Part shown: positions 53,048-62,583 of the stretch, in pieces | Layout: each line of letters begins with the position of its first letter | Position numbering within the stretch: the stretch's first letter is position 1 | DNA from: Rhodospirillales bacterium | GTDB taxonomy: Bacteria; Pseudomonadota; Alphaproteobacteria; Rhodospirillales; Rhodospirillaceae | Length of the DNA stretch: 64,000 bases | NCBI GenBank assembly: GCA_028281845.1 | Contig: JANQJD010000002.1 | Span: 1 to 64,000 of the forward strand | Direction: 5' to 3' | The notes under the pieces: generated by a model | The model's database searches: none | Seen by the model: the letters and a program-made list of their open reading frames with translations, nothing else | What the model was told of the DNA's origin: nothing | Position numbers and translations under genes: made by a program

Positions 53048-54451
53048 ATGACTGCTGCTTCTGTCACGACGCTGGCGTATCTGATCGCCTCCGTCTGCTT
53101 TATCATGGCGTTGCGCGGATTATCGAGTCCGGAAGCAGCGCGTGCCGGAAATGTCTATGGCATTGTCGGCATGGCCCTTGCCGTTTTCACTACATTCGTC
53201 TCTCCGGTCGTCCAAGATTACACCTGGATCGTCTTTGGGATTGTCGGCGGTGGTGCGATTGGTACTGTGATTGCCCGTAAAATTCCGATGACAGCCCTGC
53301 CACAACTCGTCGCAGCCTTTCACAGTTTGGTTGGCATGGCTGCCGTGTTGGTGGCCTACGGGGCATTTTTGGCTCCGGAAGCTTATGGCATAGGAAGTGT
53401 CGGTCATATCAGAGCGGGCAGTTTGATTGAAATGGCGCTTGGTACTGCCGTTGGTGCCATTACATTTTCTGGTTCTGTCATTGCTTTTGCTAAGCTCCAG
53501 GGGATTGTGTCGGGCAAGCCGCTCACATTTCCCAGGCAGCACATGCTCAATGCGGCCATTGGGATAGCGTTACTCTTGCTGTTTGTTTGGTTTGCAGCGA
53601 CAGAGTCCTATCCTGTGTTTCTTCTACTGACTGCACTGGCCTTTGCACTTGGCTTTCTACTTATCATCCCCATTGGGGGAGCAGACATGCCGGTAGTCAT
53701 CTCCATGCTGAACTCTTATTCAGGGTGGGCAGCTGTTGGCATTGGCTTTACCATGGGTAACAGTCTTCTGATCATTACTGGTGCATTGGTCGGTTCATCA
53801 GGGGCGATTCTATCTTATATCATGTGCAAGGGCATGAATCGATCAATCTTCAGTGTCGTCCTGGGTGGATTTGGAGGAGGGGGCGCTGATGGTGGTCCTG
53901 CCGACTCTATGGAATCTGCCGGGAAAGCCGTGAAGGCCGGTTCTGCTGAGGATGCCGCCTTTATCATGAAAAATGCTGCAAAAGTTATCATCGTGCCGGG
54001 CTACGGTATGGCAGTGGCGCAGGCTCAACATGCACTGCGGGAAATGGCTGATGGCCTCAAACAGGCAGGAGTCGAGGTCAAGTATGCCATTCATCCGGTG
54101 GCTGGCCGTATGCCGGGACACATGAATGTCCTCTTAGCAGAAGCGAGTGTGCCGTACGACGAGGTCTTCGAACTTGAGGAGGTAAACCACGAGTTCAGTA
54201 CGGCTGATGTTGCCTATCTGATCGGTGCCAACGATGTCACGAATCCTTCGGCTAAAACTAATCCTGCGAGTCCCATTTATGGGATGCCTATTTTGGAAGT
54301 AGACAGAGCCAAGACTGTGCTTTTTGTCAAGAGGTCTCTGGCTTCTGGCTATGCCGGTGTGGAGAATCCTTTGTTTTTCGGGGAGAACACCATGATGCTT
54401 TTTGGAGATGCGAAGAAGATGACTGAGTCGATCGTGCAGGCGTTGGGATAA
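53048..54451 (+). CDS. pntB: NAD(P) transhydrogenase subunit beta
   Basis: 467 residues. The N-terminal half has eight to nine membrane helices (for example GALVGSSGAILSYIMCKGMN), and the C-terminal NADP(H)-binding domain III (from about residue 290) has VIIVPGYGMAVAQAQHALRE, YAIHPVAGRMPGHMNVLLAE, DVAYLIGANDVTNPSAKTNP and FFGENTMMLFGDAKK. Together with PntAA and PntAB it forms the proton-translocating transhydrogenase of the inner membrane. Confidence 0.97.
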   Translation: MTAASVTTLAYLIASVCFIMALRGLSSPEAARAGNVYGIVGMALAVFTTFVSPVVQDYTWIVFGIVGGGAIGTVIARKIPMTALPQLVAAFHSLVGMAAVLVAYGAFLAPEAYGIGSVGHIRAGSLIEMALGTAVGAITFSGSVIAFAKLQGIVSGKPLTFPRQHMLNAAIGIALLLLFVWFAATESYPVFLLLTALAFALGFLLIIPIGGADMPVVISMLNSYSGWAAVGIGFTMGNSLLIITGALVGSSGAILSYIMCKGMNRSIFSVVLGGFGGGGADGGPADSMESAGKAVKAGSAEDAAFIMKNAAKVIIVPGYGMAVAQAQHALREMADGLKQAGVEVKYAIHPVAGRMPGHMNVLLAEASVPYDEVFELEEVNHEFSTADVAYLIGANDVTNPSAKTNPASPIYGMPILEVDRAKTVLFVKRSLASGYAGVENPLFFGENTMMLFGDAKKMTESIVQALG

Positions 54452-54488
54452 TAGTAGCGATTGCTGGGAGAGGGAGGTGGAGAGGGGC

Positions 54489-55139
54489 ATGGATTATTCC
54501 GGTGCGCGTCACAGAATGGTTTTTGGCCAGATTCGCATCAGTCGTGTGACTGATCCTTTTGTCCTCAATGCTCTCGCAACCGTGCCGCGTGAGGTCTTCG
54601 CACCACAGTTTTTGCAAGGCACAGCCTATCGGGATGAAGATTTACCTATTGGCAGAAACAGGTATCTCATGGAGCCTATGGTGCTGGCACGTTTGTTGCA
54701 GCTTGCAGAGATACAGCCTACTGACGTTGTGTTGGATATTGGCTGTGCCACAGGCTATTCGGCGGGTGTCTTGGCGCGTATAGCGACGGCTGTGGTAGCG
54801 CTCGAGTCGGATTCTCGCCTGGCTGAGACGGCTGTGGCCGTTCTAGCAGAACAGGGCATTGACAATGTTACTGTTGTCACCGTCCCTTTGGGCGGGGGAT
54901 ACGCTGAACAGGCGCCTTATGATGTTATTGTGTTTGAGGGGGCTGTGGGTTCTATCCCTCGAGACATCCGTGATCAATTAGCTGATGGTGGTCGTTTAGT
55001 TGCGATGGTTCAGAGTGGTCCCTTCGCGCAGGCAACGCTTGTCAAGCGGGCGGGAGCTTTTTTCAGTGGCCGGACAGAATTTGAGGCTAGCACTGCGAGA
55101 CTTCCCGGGTTTGAAAAACCGTCAGGGTTTGTCTTTTAA
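54489..55139 (+). CDS. pcm: Protein-L-isoaspartate O-methyltransferase
   Basis: 216 residues from ATG 54489, with GGAGAGGGG upstream. N-terminal region MDYSGARHRMVFGQIRISRV and PREVFAPQFLQGTAYRDEDL; SAM motif VVLDIGCATGYSAGVLARIA; then YDVIVFEGAVGSIPRDIRDQ. It is of the alphaproteobacterial Pcm type and normally repairs damaged aspartyl residues; some members next to tolC have been annotated this way without testing. It begins the pcm-tolC-popZ-valS series found in many alphaproteobacteria. Confidence 0.85.
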   Translation: MDYSGARHRMVFGQIRISRVTDPFVLNALATVPREVFAPQFLQGTAYRDEDLPIGRNRYLMEPMVLARLLQLAEIQPTDVVLDIGCATGYSAGVLARIATAVVALESDSRLAETAVAVLAEQGIDNVTVVTVPLGGGYAEQAPYDVIVFEGAVGSIPRDIRDQLADGGRLVAMVQSGPFAQATLVKRAGAFFSGRTEFEASTARLPGFEKPSGFVF

Positions 55140-55148
55140 TTTTTTTTA
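55116..55148 (+). terminator. Weak hairpin with T-rich tail at the end of pcm
   Basis: AAACC (55116-55120) pairs with GGTTT (55126-55130) over GTCAG, followed by GTCTTTTAATTTTTTTT. The stem is short (5 bp) and overlaps the last codons of pcm. Confidence 0.3.
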
Positions 55149-55459
55149 AATTTTTCTGAAGATGAGTCTGCCAGTCAGACCTGTGATTTGGGAGGTCAGC
55201 ATTTGTGCTCTGCAGAATAGCCTCTTTATTCTCTCGCGCGTAGAAGAGATTCCCAGAGATCGAAAGGTGGTAGCGATTTGTCACCATGGCATTCGCAGCT
55301 ACCATGTTGTGGGGTGGCTACACCAATTTTATTAACTTGCTTGCATGGTGGCATTGCCGCTTGGGCGCGGCGGATCGTTTCGCATGTTGCAATTTACTAG
55401 TGTTGCAATTTACTAGCTAGCCATTCTGGCTGGCGACTCATGACAGCGCAGGACGGGAA
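55140..55459. other. Gap between pcm and tolC (320 bp), no gene seen
   Basis: Begins with a T/A-rich stretch after pcm and ends at the tolC ribosome-binding site. A minus-strand frame of 72 codons has no recognisable content. It contains a 16-bp tandem duplication. Confidence 0.55.
55385..55416. repeat. Perfect 16-bp tandem duplication upstream of tolC
   Basis: TGTTGCAATTTACTAG occurs at 55385-55400 and 55401-55416, then CTAG again. Confidence 0.94.
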
Positions 55460-56761
55460 ATGACGCGGCTCTGTGTGCTACTGGCGGCCATTGGCGGGGG
55501 GGGGCTTGCAGCAGCTATAACATCTACCGCAGCGATAGCCTTTACCTTGGAGGAAGCGCTGGTTCACGTCTATTGGACCAATCCCCAGTTAGAAGCACGG
55601 CGTGCGCATAGACTCAGTAGTGACGAGGTCCTAGCCAGGGTTTTGGCTAACTGGCATCCGAGTATAGACATGACGGGTGATGTGGCGTATGGCTCCTTTG
55701 AGAAGGATCAGGCCAATCGTTACACGTCACGTGCCGTGCAGCTCAGCCTGACACAGCCTCTTTATCGGGGTGGCCGTACAGTTGCGCAGGTGAAGCAGGT
55801 AGAATCGCAAATCCGCTCAGAAGGGCAACAGCTCGTTCACACAGAACAAACCGTCTTGCTAGCGGCTACCATAGCCTATCTGAACTTGTGGCGAGACGAA
55901 GCCGTTTTAAGTCTGAGTCTTGGGAGTGAGGACGTTCTCCGACGCCAGATGCATGCTGCCCGTGAGCGATTCTCCGTGGGCGAGATCACACGGACAGATG
56001 TTGCCCAGGCGGAAACTCGACTTGCACGTGCCACAGCCACGCGACAGCAGGGTGTTGGGACTGTCAAGACTTCTCAGGCCGTCTATACCAAGGTGATAGG
56101 AAAGACTCCAGACCAGTTGGCATTTCCGATGGCACCCGTTCTGAATCTCCCTGCCACGCGCGAGGAGGCCATCTCTCTAGCGCGAAAAAACAGCCCGCTT
56201 GTCAAGGCAGCAGCCCATAGTGCGAAGGCTGCAGACGCTGGAATAAGGCTGATCCGGGGAGAACGGTGGCCTGTGCTGTCGATAAAAGCCCATTTAGGCC
56301 AGACATGGCGCACGGGCGCGAATCGTTCAGGGGCCGTCGAGGCTCTTCTGACTTTGAGCGTCCCATTGTACCAGCAGGGTTTAGTGGATGCGCGCTTGCG
56401 CGCTGCCAAACATACCGCTGGAGAGCACGTTTATGAGATGCAAGCTGTGCGTCGCCAGGCAGTGGCTTCTGCTGTGCAGGCATGGGAAGCCTTACAAACA
56501 TCGATTTCCCAGATTCATGCGAGTGCAATACGTATCGCCGCTGTGGAGATTGCTTTAAAAGGAGTGCAAAGGGAAGCCCAGGTTGGGTCTCGCACCGTTC
56601 TTGATGTCCTTGATGCAGAGCAGGAACGTCTTGAGGCGCACATAGAGCTTGCTGAGCTCAAACGGGATGAAAAGGTTGCCGCTTTTCAGCTTCTCGCTGC
56701 GGTAGGGCGTATGACTGTCCAGAGCATTCCCGGTACCTTCCGAGACGTGTCATCAGAGTGA
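55460..56761 (+). CDS. tolC: TolC family outer-membrane efflux protein
   Basis: 433 residues from ATG 55460 after AGGACGGGA. Signal peptide (LCVLLAAIGGGGLAAAITSTAAIA). The TolC fold is visible as two related halves: LEEALVHVYWTNPQLEARRA opens the first, SLTQPLYRGGRTVAQVKQVE is the first strand/helix region, and LTLSVPLYQQGLVDARLRAA its counterpart. Long helices form the periplasmic tunnel. It exports substrates together with RND or ABC pumps or type I secretion systems, none of which are adjacent. A run of nine G (55496-55504) lies within the signal-peptide codons. Confidence 0.92.
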   Translation: MTRLCVLLAAIGGGGLAAAITSTAAIAFTLEEALVHVYWTNPQLEARRAHRLSSDEVLARVLANWHPSIDMTGDVAYGSFEKDQANRYTSRAVQLSLTQPLYRGGRTVAQVKQVESQIRSEGQQLVHTEQTVLLAATIAYLNLWRDEAVLSLSLGSEDVLRRQMHAARERFSVGEITRTDVAQAETRLARATATRQQGVGTVKTSQAVYTKVIGKTPDQLAFPMAPVLNLPATREEAISLARKNSPLVKAAAHSAKAADAGIRLIRGERWPVLSIKAHLGQTWRTGANRSGAVEALLTLSVPLYQQGLVDARLRAAKHTAGEHVYEMQAVRRQAVASAVQAWEALQTSISQIHASAIRIAAVEIALKGVQREAQVGSRTVLDVLDAEQERLEAHIELAELKRDEKVAAFQLLAAVGRMTVQSIPGTFRDVSSE

Positions 56762-56820
56762 GTGCTTCAGTTTACGTGGCCATTCCGATGGAGGGGGGCC
56801 ATGGGTGGCGGCTGCCTATA

Positions 56821-56838
56821 AGCTCACGAAGCTCACGT
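56821..56838. repeat. 9-bp tandem duplication between tolC and popZ
   Basis: AGCTCACGA followed by AGCTCACGT; 8 of 9 bases identical. Confidence 0.8.
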
Positions 56839-56923
56839 CCTTCTCTTCGGGGAGCCGGTGAACGGTGGCAGGGACCACCAACCAGGCACAAGCTAAAAGC
56901 GTGCTGTAACGGGATGACTGGTC

Positions 56924-57421
56924 ATGGTTGACGATAGATTTCCGCAAGAGTCCTCCGTGGAGGATATTCTTGCCTCTATCCGTCGTCTTCTCTCTGAAGA
57001 CAAGGAAGTGTTGCAGAAAAAGGCACAAGAGCCGAAACGGCTTTTCGAATCGAATAGCGAAGAAGATGATGTTCTGGAATTAACCAATGATATGCTGCTT
57101 GAAGCACGTGAACCCGTCGAGGAGCATGTTGCCACCCTCCCGCTGCCTTCACCTTCACAACCAGAATCAGAGGCACATGAAAGTCTCCTTTCCCCTCCGA
57201 CAGCTGCGCTATCCGCAGCCGTATTGAATGAGTTATCCCGCGTAGTGCGAGGGCGCAATATGACCCTGGGACATCGGGACATCACTTTGGAGTCTCTTGT
57301 ACATGAAATGCTTCGGCCCTTACTCAAAGCATGGCTGGATGAACACCTTTTGACTATAGTAGAGCGAATAGTGTCTAAGGAAATTGATAGTTTAGTTCGT
57401 CAGAACAATCTAAAGAAGTAA
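56924..57421 (+). CDS. popZ: PopZ family (DUF2497) polar organising protein
   Basis: 165 residues. The N-terminal helix SSVEDILASIRRLLSEDKEV and the C-terminal helices ITLESLVHEMLRPLLKAWLD and LLTIVERIVSKEIDSLVRQ are the conserved PopZ/DUF2497 ends. The acidic, Pro/Ser-rich middle (about residues 35-100) is the expected disordered linker. In Caulobacter PopZ forms polar assemblies that anchor the chromosome origin. The position between tolC and valS is conserved in alphaproteobacteria. Confidence 0.88.
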   Translation: MVDDRFPQESSVEDILASIRRLLSEDKEVLQKKAQEPKRLFESNSEEDDVLELTNDMLLEAREPVEEHVATLPLPSPSQPESEAHESLLSPPTAALSAAVLNELSRVVRGRNMTLGHRDITLESLVHEMLRPLLKAWLDEHLLTIVERIVSKEIDSLVRQNNLKK

Positions 57422-57598
57422 AGTATAAAATATTTAGTATGTCCATACCATGCCCCTGCACTTTTATTGGGCATCCCAAGACAGCTTGACCTTGGACGTC
57501 ACCTATGCAAGCGCAGGGAATCTTATGGGTTGGAAAAGGGGATTCTGCGCGAGACGGAGAGTAGGGGCCCTCGTGTAGACTCAGCTCGGGAGTCAGTG

Positions 57599-60268
57599 AT
57601 GTTGGACAAAACGTTTCAGCCAGCGGAGGTGGAAAATAGACGTTACCGACGTTGGGAATCTATGAAGGCCTTTGCTGCTGATCCCACCCGTGAGGCATGG
57701 CCTTACACCATCATGATGCCGCCACCTAACATTACTGGTAACCTGCACATGGGACATGCGCTGACTTTCACCCTGCAAGATGTCCTGGCTCGCCATTATC
57801 GCATGCTAGGACGTGATGTTCTATGGCAGCCCGGTACTGACCATGCCGGAATTGCCGCCCAGATGGTAGTTGAACGGCAGCTGGCCGAGCAGGGGCTGAG
57901 CAGTCAGGACTTGGGTCGTGAAGCCTTTATGAGACGGATGTGGGAATGGAAGGTCCACTCTGGTCGAACAATTACGACACAGCTGCGCCGTCTTGGGAGC
58001 TTGCCGGATTGGGCGCGTGAACGATTCACTATGGACGAAGGGCTTTCCAACGCGGTCTCTAAAATGTTTGTTGTTCTCTACAAACAGGGTCTGATCTATC
58101 GCGACAAGCGCTTAGTCAACTGGGATCCACAGTTACACACTGCTGTTTCGGATCTCGAGGTGCAGCAGAAAACAACTGTAGGAACACAGTGGTACTTTCG
58201 TTATCCCCTCGCAGGAGGGCATGGCCATTTTATTACGGTTGCAACAACCAGACCAGAAACCCTTCTGGGGGATACTGCCGTAGCTGTCCATCCCGACGAT
58301 GAGCGTTACCGCTCTCTGATTGGGCAACGCTGTTTGTTGCCATTAGCCGGGAGACTGATTCCCATTATTGCCGATTCCTGTGCAAATCTGGAGAAGGGGA
58401 GCGGGGCTGTGAAAATCACACCCGCACATGACTTTAACGACTTCGAAGTGGCTCGCCGGCATGGTTTACCGATGATTAATGTGCTCGATAGAGACGCCTG
58501 TCTGAACGGGAACACACCGTCAGCCTACCGTGGACTCAACCGTGCAGCCGCCCGTGAGCGGGTCGTGGCCGATATCACAGGACTCGGTTTACTGGAAAGA
58601 GTTGAAGAACATCTAATGACACTACCTTGTGGTGACCGTTCCGGTGCGGTGCTTGAACCATGGCTCACAGACCAGTGGTTCATGGATGTGCGCGTATTGG
58701 CTGAGTCAGCCATTCGGGCTGTCGAGGAAGGACGGACGTGTTTCGTCCCCAAGCACTGGGAACATACCTACTACGACTGGATGCAACACATCCAGCCGTG
58801 GTGCCTTTCTCGGCAGATTTTTTGGGGCCATCGGATTCCGGCCTGGTATGGTCCTGACGGTTATGTCTTTGTTGAATCAACTGCACAAGAGGCCGTCACT
58901 GCAGCGGCTGCTCACTATGGCCAACATGTACAGTTGGCCCAGGACAGCGATGTACTGGATACCTGGTTCTCATCAGCCATGTGGCCCTTTTCAGCGCTCG
59001 GTTGGCCAGAGCAGACTCGAGAACTTGCCCGTTATTATCCGACAGATGTGTTAGTGACTGGTTTCGACATCATCTTCTTTTGGGTCGCACGTATGATGAT
59101 GATGGGAATCCACGTTATGGGTGAGGTACCCTTTAGGACAGTTTACATCCATGCCTTGGTCCGTGATGAAAAGGGCCAGAAGATGTCGAAATCCAAGGGA
59201 AACATCATAGATCCGCTCTACCTTATTGATAAATACGGCTGTGACGCCTTACGTTTCACCTTGGCCTCTTCTGCTGTACCCGGTCGCGATATTCGGATGA
59301 GCGAAAAGCGTGTCCATGGCTATCGCAACTTTGCAACTAAGCTGTGGAACGCCGCTCGATTCTGCGTTCTGCATAGGTGCTATGCCATGCCAGGCTTCGA
59401 GTCCGCATTCGTGCAGTGCACTCTTAACCGCTGGATAGTCTGTAAGGTGAACGAAACAGGTCGCAAGGTGACGGAAGCGCTCGCCACGTATCGCTTCAAC
59501 GAGGCCGCCCAGGCGATTTATAGCTTTACCTGGAATACCTTCTGTGACTGGTACCTGGAATTTGCTAAGCCGATTCTGCTGCCAGAGCTGCCAGAGGGCT
59601 CTGATTCGCAGGCGGAGACGCGTGCAACAGCCGCGTGGGTACTGGAGCAAGTTCTGATTCTGCTACACCCATTCATGCCCTTCATCACAGAAGAACTGTG
59701 GGAGAAAAGAAATGGCGAAGGGGAAGTATCACCTTTAGTTGCCACACCTTGGCCTACTTTTAGTGACATCTCTGATGCAGAGGCTGCTTCAGAGATGGAT
59801 TTCGTTGTCGAAGTCATCGCACAGGTCCGTTCGATCCGTTCAGCGATGAACGTGCCACCGGCAGCCCATGTGCCGCTGATTGTGACGGGAGGCAGTGTAC
59901 GGGCACGAGAACAACTGGAATCTCATCTGGAACAGATCGCCACTCTCACACGGGCAGGGCGTGTTGATATTTGTGACAAGGCGGACTGTAAGGGCGCTAA
60001 GGGCGCCATTCCAGTCTTTGTCCGAGAAACAACTGTTTTTCTTCCCCTGGCAAACACTCTTGACCTAGCGCAGGAAAAGAATAGGCTGATCAAGGAAATC
60101 CAGCGGCTTAGCGCCGAGATTGGTAAGATTGATCAGAAACTCGACAATACGGCCTTTGTTACGAAGGCCCCGGCACAGGTCGTTGAGGACAGTCGTGTGC
60201 GCCGTGCTGGCATAGTGGCCACGCGTCAGAAACTGGACCAGGCCTTACAACGCTTGGCTACTTTGTAG
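57599..60268 (+). CDS. valS: Valyl-tRNA synthetase
   Basis: 889 residues from ATG 57599 (MLDKTFQPAEVENRRYRRWE), with GGGAG upstream; the frame is open back to 57467 but unlike ValS. HIGH motif in PPPNITGNLHMGHALTF, editing domain with TTRPETLLGDTAVAVHPDD, KMSKS in DEKGQKMSKSKGNIIDPLYL, anticodon-binding domain with HPFMPFITEELWEKR, and a C-terminal coiled coil (LDLAQEKNRLIKEIQRLSAE) that binds the tRNA elbow. It charges tRNA-Val and edits threonine. Confidence 0.97.
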   Translation: MLDKTFQPAEVENRRYRRWESMKAFAADPTREAWPYTIMMPPPNITGNLHMGHALTFTLQDVLARHYRMLGRDVLWQPGTDHAGIAAQMVVERQLAEQGLSSQDLGREAFMRRMWEWKVHSGRTITTQLRRLGSLPDWARERFTMDEGLSNAVSKMFVVLYKQGLIYRDKRLVNWDPQLHTAVSDLEVQQKTTVGTQWYFRYPLAGGHGHFITVATTRPETLLGDTAVAVHPDDERYRSLIGQRCLLPLAGRLIPIIADSCANLEKGSGAVKITPAHDFNDFEVARRHGLPMINVLDRDACLNGNTPSAYRGLNRAAARERVVADITGLGLLERVEEHLMTLPCGDRSGAVLEPWLTDQWFMDVRVLAESAIRAVEEGRTCFVPKHWEHTYYDWMQHIQPWCLSRQIFWGHRIPAWYGPDGYVFVESTAQEAVTAAAAHYGQHVQLAQDSDVLDTWFSSAMWPFSALGWPEQTRELARYYPTDVLVTGFDIIFFWVARMMMMGIHVMGEVPFRTVYIHALVRDEKGQKMSKSKGNIIDPLYLIDKYGCDALRFTLASSAVPGRDIRMSEKRVHGYRNFATKLWNAARFCVLHRCYAMPGFESAFVQCTLNRWIVCKVNETGRKVTEALATYRFNEAAQAIYSFTWNTFCDWYLEFAKPILLPELPEGSDSQAETRATAAWVLEQVLILLHPFMPFITEELWEKRNGEGEVSPLVATPWPTFSDISDAEAASEMDFVVEVIAQVRSIRSAMNVPPAAHVPLIVTGGSVRAREQLESHLEQIATLTRAGRVDICDKADCKGAKGAIPVFVRETTVFLPLANTLDLAQEKNRLIKEIQRLSAEIGKIDQKLDNTAFVTKAPAQVVEDSRVRRAGIVATRQKLDQALQRLATL

Positions 60269-60305
60269 GTGGCCCATGATGCCCATGATTGCCGTGTGCC
60301 TGCAT

Positions 60306-60321
60306 GGAGCATCGGAGCATC
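60306..60321. repeat. Perfect 8-bp tandem duplication
   Basis: GGAGCATC x2 between valS and the TPR gene. Confidence 0.88.
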
Positions 60322-60390
60322 ACGCGTGTGACTCCGGAGGAGGGGAAAGAGCAGAACCTGTGCCACTGGGCAACCTCTGGAGGCAGGCTA

Positions 60391-60420
60391 CCAGGCTACA
60401 GGGGCCCAGGCTACAGGGGC
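60391..60420. repeat. Perfect 15-bp tandem duplication upstream of the TPR gene
   Basis: CCAGGCTACAGGGGC occurs at 60391-60405 and 60406-60420, preceded by a partial copy CAGGCTA (60384-60390). Confidence 0.94.
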
Positions 60421-60460
60421 AAAGTGTCGTGTACTGTACGCAGTGTAAAAGGAAGCTGTT

Positions 60461-61360
60461 ATGCCAAAGACGACAGGAGCAGGCGAATCTATGGCAGAAG
60501 CTGATAGGCGTTGGCACAACGGGGATCTGCACGGGGCAGAAGAATGCCTTGTCTTGGCACGTACGCTTTATCGTACTGTCGGTGATAGACAGGGCGAGGC
60601 GCAGGTGGTGGAGCGGTCAGCAGAACTCGCATGGCAATCAAACCACCTCACAACAGCTGGGTCGTTGTTTGTCGAGGCTCGCAGCTTGTTTGCCGAGGCT
60701 AACGATCACCAGGGCCAGGCTCGTGTCTTGCTGCATTTGGGTAAACTAGCACATTGCCAGCAGCGTGCTGAGGAATCTCACAGCTTTCTCGAGTCAGCAC
60801 GGGACCAATTTCGCACAATTGGGGATATTGTCGGTGAATCTCTGGCTGAACACCATCTTGGGCTAGTCGCTCTTGACAATGGACGCGATGATCTTGCGCT
60901 AGAATGGCTCGAACATGCTCGTGCGCTAGCCCGCGAGGCGGGCGACCATGTTGCCGAATCAAACGTGCTGCAAGTGCTCGCCATACTGGACCAACGATTA
61001 GGACATACTGACCGGGCGCACGAAGCCTTTGACGCTACTATTGAATTATTCCGTACCACAGGCGATCGTCTCGGTGAAGCGGCCGCCCATGTCGGATTGG
61101 GGAATCTTCTGAAAGAAGTCTGCGGTTCTTCTGCGGCAGCACGGCAGGCCTTCACAAGGGCTATGCACTTATATGCTGCGACTGGTCATCTGATGGGAGA
61201 AGCGGAATCACTTCTCGAACTTGCGCGCCTGGAAACTACTGATGAGCCGTCTCATGCGAGACGGCTCTATGAGAGAGCCGCTGCGTTGTTCAAAAGAGTC
61301 GGTTGCACAGAAAAACTGGCCCTCTGCCAGAGGGAAACCATTCATCTCATTGGTCAGTAA
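60461..61360 (+). CDS. Tetratricopeptide repeat protein
   Basis: 299 residues from ATG 60461, preceded by AAGGAAG. About six repeats of about 40 residues, each with a pattern near GDxxGEAxxxxxLGxLxxxxG followed by AxxxFxxAxxLF (for example TGDRLGEAAAHVGLGNLLKE and TGHLMGEAESLLELARLE). The 40-residue spacing and GD-GEA motif match the TPR_12 / LGN type used for protein binding. No signal peptide or membrane helix, so cytoplasmic. Partner unknown. Convergent with the malyl-CoA-lyase-like gene. Confidence 0.85.
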   Translation: MPKTTGAGESMAEADRRWHNGDLHGAEECLVLARTLYRTVGDRQGEAQVVERSAELAWQSNHLTTAGSLFVEARSLFAEANDHQGQARVLLHLGKLAHCQQRAEESHSFLESARDQFRTIGDIVGESLAEHHLGLVALDNGRDDLALEWLEHARALAREAGDHVAESNVLQVLAILDQRLGHTDRAHEAFDATIELFRTTGDRLGEAAAHVGLGNLLKEVCGSSAAARQAFTRAMHLYAATGHLMGEAESLLELARLETTDEPSHARRLYERAAALFKRVGCTEKLALCQRETIHLIGQ

Positions 61361-61389
61361 TGTTAAGTATGTTAAGTTAAGGGTAAGGT

Positions 61390-61424
61390 ACCGTCTACCG
61401 TCTGTCTGCGCGGATAGCGGATAG
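61390..61424. repeat. Two 7-bp tandem duplications
   Basis: ACCGTCT x2 (61390-61403) and CGGATAG x2 (61411-61424) in the gap between the TPR gene and the convergent lyase gene; TGTTAAGTA/TGTTAAGTT (61361-61378) also repeats there. Confidence 0.85.
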
Positions 61425-61439
61425 TGCCCCGCCACAACC

Positions 61440-62480
61440 TCAGAGCCCGTAACCTTCCTTGAGAAGCGGATCTCTGCTTGCCACCAGACGAGCGAGGTCA
61501 ACAATGACCTTTGCTTGTTTCCATGTGGCATCATCTTGCATTTTTCCGTCAATCATCGCAGCGCCAGTCCCATCCGGCATAGCCTCTAGGATCCGTTTTG
61601 CAAAATTTACCTCCTTCACATCTGGGCTAAAGACACGCTTAGCGATTTCTATCTGCGTTGGATACAATGTCCAAGCACCAACGCAACCTAGGAGAAAGGC
61701 ATTGCGGAATTGTGCTTCGCAAGCAGCCTCGTCAGAAAAATCGCCAAACGGTCCATAAAACGGCTTGAGTCCGCTTGAGACACAGGCGTCAACCATCTTG
61801 GCTACCGTGTAGTGCCATAGATCCTGCTGAAAAAGAATTCTGTCCTGACCGTTCTTCTTATCCTCGAGCACCCCATAGAACGGATGCCCCCCTCCAACAC
61901 GTGTGGTTTTCATCCGGCGCGACGCCGCGAGGTCGGCTGGCCCCAGACTCATGCCGTGCATGCGCGGACTGGCCGTGGCAATAGCTTCGACGTTCTTGAC
62001 TCCTTGAGCTGTTTCTAATATTGCATGTATCAATATTGGTTTACTAATATTGTTACGAGCTTCTAGTTGTGCTAGAATTTGGTCTAAATAATGTATATCC
62101 CACGGACCTTCTACTTTTGGAAGCATTATCACATCAAGTTTGTTACCAATATGACTCACGATTTCAGTGATGTCGTCCAGCACCCATGGGCTGTTCAGAC
62201 AATTCACACGTGTCCACAAACCAGTCTCACCAAAGTCTACCACTCTGGCCACCTCAATGAATCCCCTGCGGGCTTTCTCCTTGGCTTCTGCTGGAATGGC
62301 ATCCTCGAGGTTTCCAAGTAATACATCTACTTGTAGTGTGAGTTCAGGAACTTTTGCAACCATCTTAGTGTTATGAGGGGCAAAAAAGTGAATCATACGC
62401 TCCGCCTTAACTGGCAATTCACGTAAAGGCAATGGCGCCCCAATTGCCAGAGGCTTATAAAAGTCGGCTGGGCTTTTCAT
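61440..62480 (-). CDS. CoA ester lyase, HpcH/HpaI aldolase (malyl-CoA lyase/CitE) family, paralogue
   Basis: 346 residues from ATG 62480, with GGAGGAAAG directly upstream on the coding strand. A TIM-barrel lyase of the CitE/malyl-CoA lyase family. Conserved catalytic and metal-binding positions look intact: Arg in [10 protein letters not shown], Glu in [20 protein letters not shown] and Asp in [20 protein letters not shown]. It keeps the KTTRVGG and PFYGVLEDK segments of malyl-CoA lyases but is more divergent than its neighbour. It could split malyl-CoA-type thioesters or act as a malyl-CoA thioesterase, like the second enzyme of the ethylmalonyl-CoA pathway. The exact substrate is open. Codons at about 62015-62095 are AT-rich. 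Confidence 0.78.
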   Translation of the reverse strand: MKSPADFYKPLAIGAPLPLRELPVKAERMIHFFAPHNTKMVAKVPELTLQVDVLLGNLEDAIPAEAKEKARRGFIEVARVVDFGETGLWTRVNCLNSPWVLDDITEIVSHIGNKLDVIMLPKVEGPWDIHYLDQILAQLEARNNISKPILIHAILETAQGVKNVEAIATASPRMHGMSLGPADLAASRRMKTTRVGGGHPFYGVLEDKKNGQDRILFQQDLWHYTVAKMVDACVSSGLKPFYGPFGDFSDEAACEAQFRNAFLLGCVGAWTLYPTQIEIAKRVFSPDVKEVNFAKRILEAMPDGTGAAMIDGKMQDDATWKQAKVIVDLARLVASRDPLLKEGYGL

Positions 62481-62583
62481 CTTTCCTCCATGTGTGTATG
62501 GGATAATCATCATGCAAAGCTCTTAAAGGACCATGGCAATCTCTCCATGCAGGGAATGGGATTTTTTTTGGTAGTACCCCCAA

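Noticed and set aside
60391..60420. 15-bp repeats upstream of the TPR gene as regulator-binding iterons
   Set aside because: The unit is not shared with other gaps; each tandem duplication in the window has its own sequence, which points to local duplication rather than a common binding site.
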